A DNA stretch of 64,000 bases from the NCBI GenBank assembly GCA_003481775.1, contig QULU01000017.1, forward strand, positions 287 to 64,286, in the 5' to 3' direction. Below the pieces are notes generated by a model that saw nothing but the letters and a program-made list of their open reading frames with translations, was not told where the DNA came from and did no database searches. Source of the stretch: Clostridiaceae bacterium OM02-2AC. GTDB lineage: Bacteria > Bacillota_I > Bacilli_A > Erysipelotrichales > Erysipelotrichaceae. A program made the translations under genes and the position numbers. Shown here one piece after another: positions 60,957-64,000 of the stretch (positions within the stretch are counted from its first letter, which is position 1; the number at the start of each line of letters is the position of its first letter).

Positions 60957-62381
60957 ATGTCCTTATTTGAAAAAATGGATCCATCCTTCTTTACCATCCT
61001 GGTATCGAAGAATCGGGATATTTATGTGGATTTGCTTTTGCAGATTCATGACTGTATCTATCGCAATCAGACCATGAGCATGGAGCGTGCCCTGCTTCAG
61101 GATTTACTGGAAGATTACGTGCAGGATAAAAAATACGAAATCGACTTCCGGGAGGAAGCGGAATACAGCGATATCGAACAAGAGCTTCGCAGCGAAAAGG
61201 ATATTTATGACAGGGATATCCAGTTTCTGTTACGATTGTTTGAGAAGCATACCTGGATCAATGTCGATTTGCATATGGATACGATGAAAAAAATGGTGTC
61301 GCTGCCCTATCACAGCCGGGTGTTTATATCCTTTGTGAATGACATTATCAAGGAGCGGGAACAGATCGGTTATCTGATTCGCATCCATGCCTCTTTAAAG
61401 GATATGGAGGACCCTGTGAAAATCGAAGACAGCTACCAGCATATTCGCAATGCGTATGCTGACTTCAAGGAGCTGATTCTGACACTGGAACAGACCAATG
61501 CCAGAATACGGGATTATTATGCGATTCAGGTGAAAAAGGCATCCACGAAAATCTATCATGATTTCTTTGATGTGTATTATGGAGATATTGTAGAGGGCTA
61601 TGTTTTTCCAACCCTTGTGGAGGACAGCTTAAAACGGTTTAAAAATCCGGTCGCTGGTATTTTGGAAACCCTTCTGCAGGAGGAAGCGCTAAAGGATAAA
61701 ATTGTAGACAGTGCGGTAAGTCACTATCGTGTATCCAGCCGTGAGACCGCAAAAAAGCATATCGAGGAAATGCTGTATGCCATGTACAACGATTTAAATA
61801 TCGTGGAAACACTGACTGCTCAGCTGGTGGACAGTGATGCGGGATACCGCAGGCTGGCAAAGCAGAAAATCATGTATCTGTGCAACAGCGATCAGGGACT
61901 CAAGGGAAAGCTTGTGGAGCTGCTGCATCACATGAAGGAAGAGCCGCAAAGAGTGTGTGAGCTGGTAAGCGAAACCATCAATGTCCAACAGACCCGCTAC
62001 ATGGAACGTGATGAGGTGTACACCTTTGAGCGACGCAGGCGAAAGGATGAGCGGGAGGTGATGACCTTCACCTTTGAAGAGAGCACCCAGAATCAGGAGG
62101 AGCTTGAAAAACGCATCGGCTTTGACCGTTATTCCCGCTTTACCCGTGAAAGCATATCGGCTTACTATGCAGAGAAGCTGCATGGGGAAACCGTTGGAAA
62201 GCTGAAGGATATCGGGGTTAAGGATATGGATGACTATATCCGCTCCATCCTGGTATATGTATATGGAAGAGACCGCAAAATGGATGTGCGGGCAACGCTG
62301 CTTCCAAATCAGACGGAAGGTATTACAGAGGGGGATTTTCATTATCCCAATCTGTTGATTAAAAGGAAGGTAACAAAATGA
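60957..62381 (+). CDS. jetA: Wadjet defence protein JetA
   Basis: A 474-residue protein of the DUF5716 / JetA family, the kleisin-like subunit of the Wadjet complex. The JetABC SMC-type complex recognises plasmid DNA and JetD cuts it. The protein is mostly helical, with charged helices such as YDRDIQFLLRLFEKHTW and a central repeat-like helical region. AAAGGTGGGCTTGC precedes the ATG at 60957; the frame can be read seven codons earlier. It is followed by jetB with an ATGA overlap and by jetC. Confidence 0.88.
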   Translation: MSLFEKMDPSFFTILVSKNRDIYVDLLLQIHDCIYRNQTMSMERALLQDLLEDYVQDKKYEIDFREEAEYSDIEQELRSEKDIYDRDIQFLLRLFEKHTWINVDLHMDTMKKMVSLPYHSRVFISFVNDIIKEREQIGYLIRIHASLKDMEDPVKIEDSYQHIRNAYADFKELILTLEQTNARIRDYYAIQVKKASTKIYHDFFDVYYGDIVEGYVFPTLVEDSLKRFKNPVAGILETLLQEEALKDKIVDSAVSHYRVSSRETAKKHIEEMLYAMYNDLNIVETLTAQLVDSDAGYRRLAKQKIMYLCNSDQGLKGKLVELLHHMKEEPQRVCELVSETINVQQTRYMERDEVYTFERRRRKDEREVMTFTFEESTQNQEELEKRIGFDRYSRFTRESISAYYAEKLHGETVGKLKDIGVKDMDDYIRSILVYVYGRDRKMDVRATLLPNQTEGITEGDFHYPNLLIKRKVTK

Positions 62382-63046
62382 AGGTAGAACAACTGGATCT
62401 GAAAGACCGTGAGGAATTCGGACGAATCGTCAATATCCTGCTGGCAGAGAACTGCGTCTACCAGTATGCGAGAATTAAGCAGTTTGAAAAAAAGGAACGA
62501 AATGCAGACTATGTGTTCATCAATGAACACTGGGAGTGCTTTGAGGAATATCTTCGCTATGCGGGGTGGCTGCTATGTAAGGAGCGTTCTTCTTATATGG
62601 GAATGCTGTATCTGGTCAATGAGCGGGAGGACTGTAGCTGCCGCTATCGTCTGACAAAGCTGGAAACACAGCTGTTACTGATCCTACGCAATTACTATGA
62701 GGAGAAAATGCTGGAGCTGGATGCATCTCTTACCATACGTATTTCTGTCAACGAGCTGCTGCGGCTGCTGGTCGATGTGTTTGCGATGGTGAGTGTGAAG
62801 CCCTCCATGCAGAATATCCATGCGGCATTGCAGTCCCTGCAAAGGCTGAATGTCATTCAGAAATATGCACAGGGTGAGGAAGAGCTGATTTGGGTACTTC
62901 CTTATATCACCTGTGTTCTAACACCGAAGCGGGTGGAGGAAATTCTGATGAAGCTGCGAAATGAGGAAGGAGAGGAAGACGATGAAGCTGAAGAGAATGC
63001 TGCTGATCAACTGGCTGTATTACGAGAAGACGATCCTGAGCTTTGA
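62378..63046 (+). CDS. jetB: Wadjet defence protein JetB (DUF4194)
   Basis: A 222-residue protein of the DUF4194 / JetB family, the KITE-like subunit that bridges JetA and the SMC-like JetC. The middle reads RLTKLETQLLLILRNYYEEK, with the typical paired winged-helix pattern (MVSVKPSMQNIHAALQSL). The C-terminus is acidic and overlaps the first 65 bases of jetC. ATGA overlap with jetA shows coupled translation. Confidence 0.88.
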   Translation: MKVEQLDLKDREEFGRIVNILLAENCVYQYARIKQFEKKERNADYVFINEHWECFEEYLRYAGWLLCKERSSYMGMLYLVNEREDCSCRYRLTKLETQLLLILRNYYEEKMLELDASLTIRISVNELLRLLVDVFAMVSVKPSMQNIHAALQSLQRLNVIQKYAQGEEELIWVLPYITCVLTPKRVEEILMKLRNEEGEEDDEAEENAADQLAVLREDDPEL

Positions 63047-64000
63047 GGATATCGTCTTTCTAAGCGGTAAGACCGGAGAGGGAAAGTCAGCGCTGATCGA
63101 TGCGATGCAGCTGGTCATTCTGGGGCGAACCGACAATTCTATTTTTAATAAATCCGCGAATGATAAAACAACGCGTGATTTGATGGGATATTTAAAGGGC
63201 AAGTACAAGGATGGTACCTTTAAGCGTGATAAGGGGATGTTCAGTACCCATTTGTGTATGGAATTTGAGGATGAACAGCAGCGCTCTTACTGCTTCGGTA
63301 TCGTATTTGATGTAAGCGGGGCTACGCGTGGGGATATGGAGCATCGTTATTATATGATGAATCAGCCGATTCCCGGACATTGCTTTATGGATGAGGGAAC
63401 CGTATTCAATATTCGGCGTATGAAGAAGCTGCTGGACAGCTATCAGGATCGCAGCTGCCGTTTCTTTACGACGCATATGGACTATAAGAATTATTTTCGT
63501 CAGCGGATGCTCATAAAGGATCAGCGGTTTTTCGATGTGTTCAAGATGGCGGTTGCATATACACCGATGATGAATATTTCCGAATTTATCGTAAAGAATG
63601 TCTGTCAGGAGGAGGAAGACCTGAATCTGGAAGAAATGCAGGAGGAAATTCAGGATTACCGGCAGATGAAGGAACAGTTGGAAACCGTACAGCAGAAAAA
63701 GGCACAGCTTTCCATAATTCATGAGCAGTATACGAATATCTGTGAGGAGCAGGGGCGTGCTGCGGACTTACGTATGGAGCAGGAGGCAGCTGCATATCAC
63801 GGCATTATGGTGGAGCATGCGGAGGCTGCCGCTCAGTATGAGGCATTTACGAAGGGTTATCAGCGGCTGACGCAGGAATCCAGAGAGGTGGAGGAGCAGC
63901 GGACATTGCTGGAACAGAATATCGAAGCCTTACGGGACGCACGCAGAGATAATGCGGCAGATATTCTGGAACGCAGGATACAGGCGCATCTGGAACAGCA
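62982..64000 (+). CDS. jetC: Wadjet SMC-like ATPase JetC (5' part, truncated by window edge)
   Basis: The first 339 codons are in this window. Walker A is G29-KTGEGKS36. A nucleotide-binding head follows, and the chain then turns into a Glu/Gln-rich coiled coil from about residue 215 (EEMQEEIQDYRQMKEQLE). This is the SMC/MukB-like subunit that extrudes DNA loops. AAGGAGAGGAAGACG precedes the ATG at 62982 inside jetB. JetD (the toprim nuclease) should lie outside the window; it was not seen. Confidence 0.9.
   Translation, partial: MKLKRMLLINWLYYEKTILSFEDIVFLSGKTGEGKSALIDAMQLVILGRTDNSIFNKSANDKTTRDLMGYLKGKYKDGTFKRDKGMFSTHLCMEFEDEQQRSYCFGIVFDVSGATRGDMEHRYYMMNQPIPGHCFMDEGTVFNIRRMKKLLDSYQDRSCRFFTTHMDYKNYFRQRMLIKDQRFFDVFKMAVAYTPMMNISEFIVKNVCQEEEDLNLEEMQEEIQDYRQMKEQLETVQQKKAQLSIIHEQYTNICEEQGRAADLRMEQEAAAYHGIMVEHAEAAAQYEAFTKGYQRLTQESREVEEQRTLLEQNIEALRDARRDNAADILERRIQAHLEQ

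Overview
This is chromosomal DNA from a low-GC Gram-positive gut bacterium, most likely of the Erysipelotrichia ([Clostridium] innocuum-like). The reasons are strong AGGAGG-type ribosome binding sites, a T-box leader, U-tract terminators, many LevR/PTS, DegV, YitT and Rpn-family genes, and large multidomain surface proteins. This placement is inference from gene style; no rRNA gene, tRNA gene, CRISPR array or prophage was seen.

Layout. 1-5.1 kb: a broken Rpn-family nuclease gene, a YtcJ-type amidohydrolase, then a T-box leader (specifier read as His CAC) and a three-gene polar amino acid ABC importer. 5.3-10.1 kb: a very large secreted GH32 fructan hydrolase with a perfect cre site upstream. 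10.3-15.5 kb: a SAP-domain protein, then a WYL regulator with a GyrI / GNAT-YoaP / GyrI-radical SAM operon, and a divergent FMN reductase. Two matching inverted repeats sit in front of the regulator and the operon. 16.4-20.5 kb: a 1370-residue secreted protein with a discoidin domain and a tandem 282-residue repeat. 20.9-25.1 kb: an ECF S component translationally coupled to an amidohydrolase, then a convergent two-component system. 25.6-34.9 kb: an M20 peptidase, a small unknown gene and a nine-gene operon (mannose-family PTS with two IIB subunits, alanine racemase, YitT protein, SIS isomerase, DapA-family lyase, KDPG aldolase). 35.2-38.6 kb: a degenerate LevR-like regulator and a D-amino acid aminotransferase (dat). 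39-49.5 kb: DegV, AraC regulator, pRiA4b ORF-3-like protein, a possible structured RNA, a deoxyribosyltransferase, a DUF2156-GNAT fusion, a surface protein, an intact Rpn-family gene and a VOC protein. 49.7-54.1 kb: a MecA-type PBP and a GGDEF-PAS-GGDEF-EAL protein. 54.2-60.6 kb: an 11 x 17-nt repeat, a PadR operon and an FtsX-type ABC exporter. 60.9 kb to the end: Wadjet jetA, jetB and the start of jetC.

How genes work together. The strongest regulatory inference is that the PTS operon and the dat gene share a dyad (GATCGAACG ... TTGCTATCT) lying exactly 29 nt, first base to first base, before a -10-like hexamer in both. This ties sugar import, two aldolases, alanine racemase and D-amino acid transamination into one regulon, probably for an amino-sugar or sugar-amino-acid conjugate. 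The neighbouring LevR-like regulator has lost the sigma-54 contact motif. A second inferred regulon is a TTCAAG direct repeat (11-bp spacing) upstream of both the response regulator and the 485-residue surface protein. The Wadjet genes are the recognisable plasmid-defence system.
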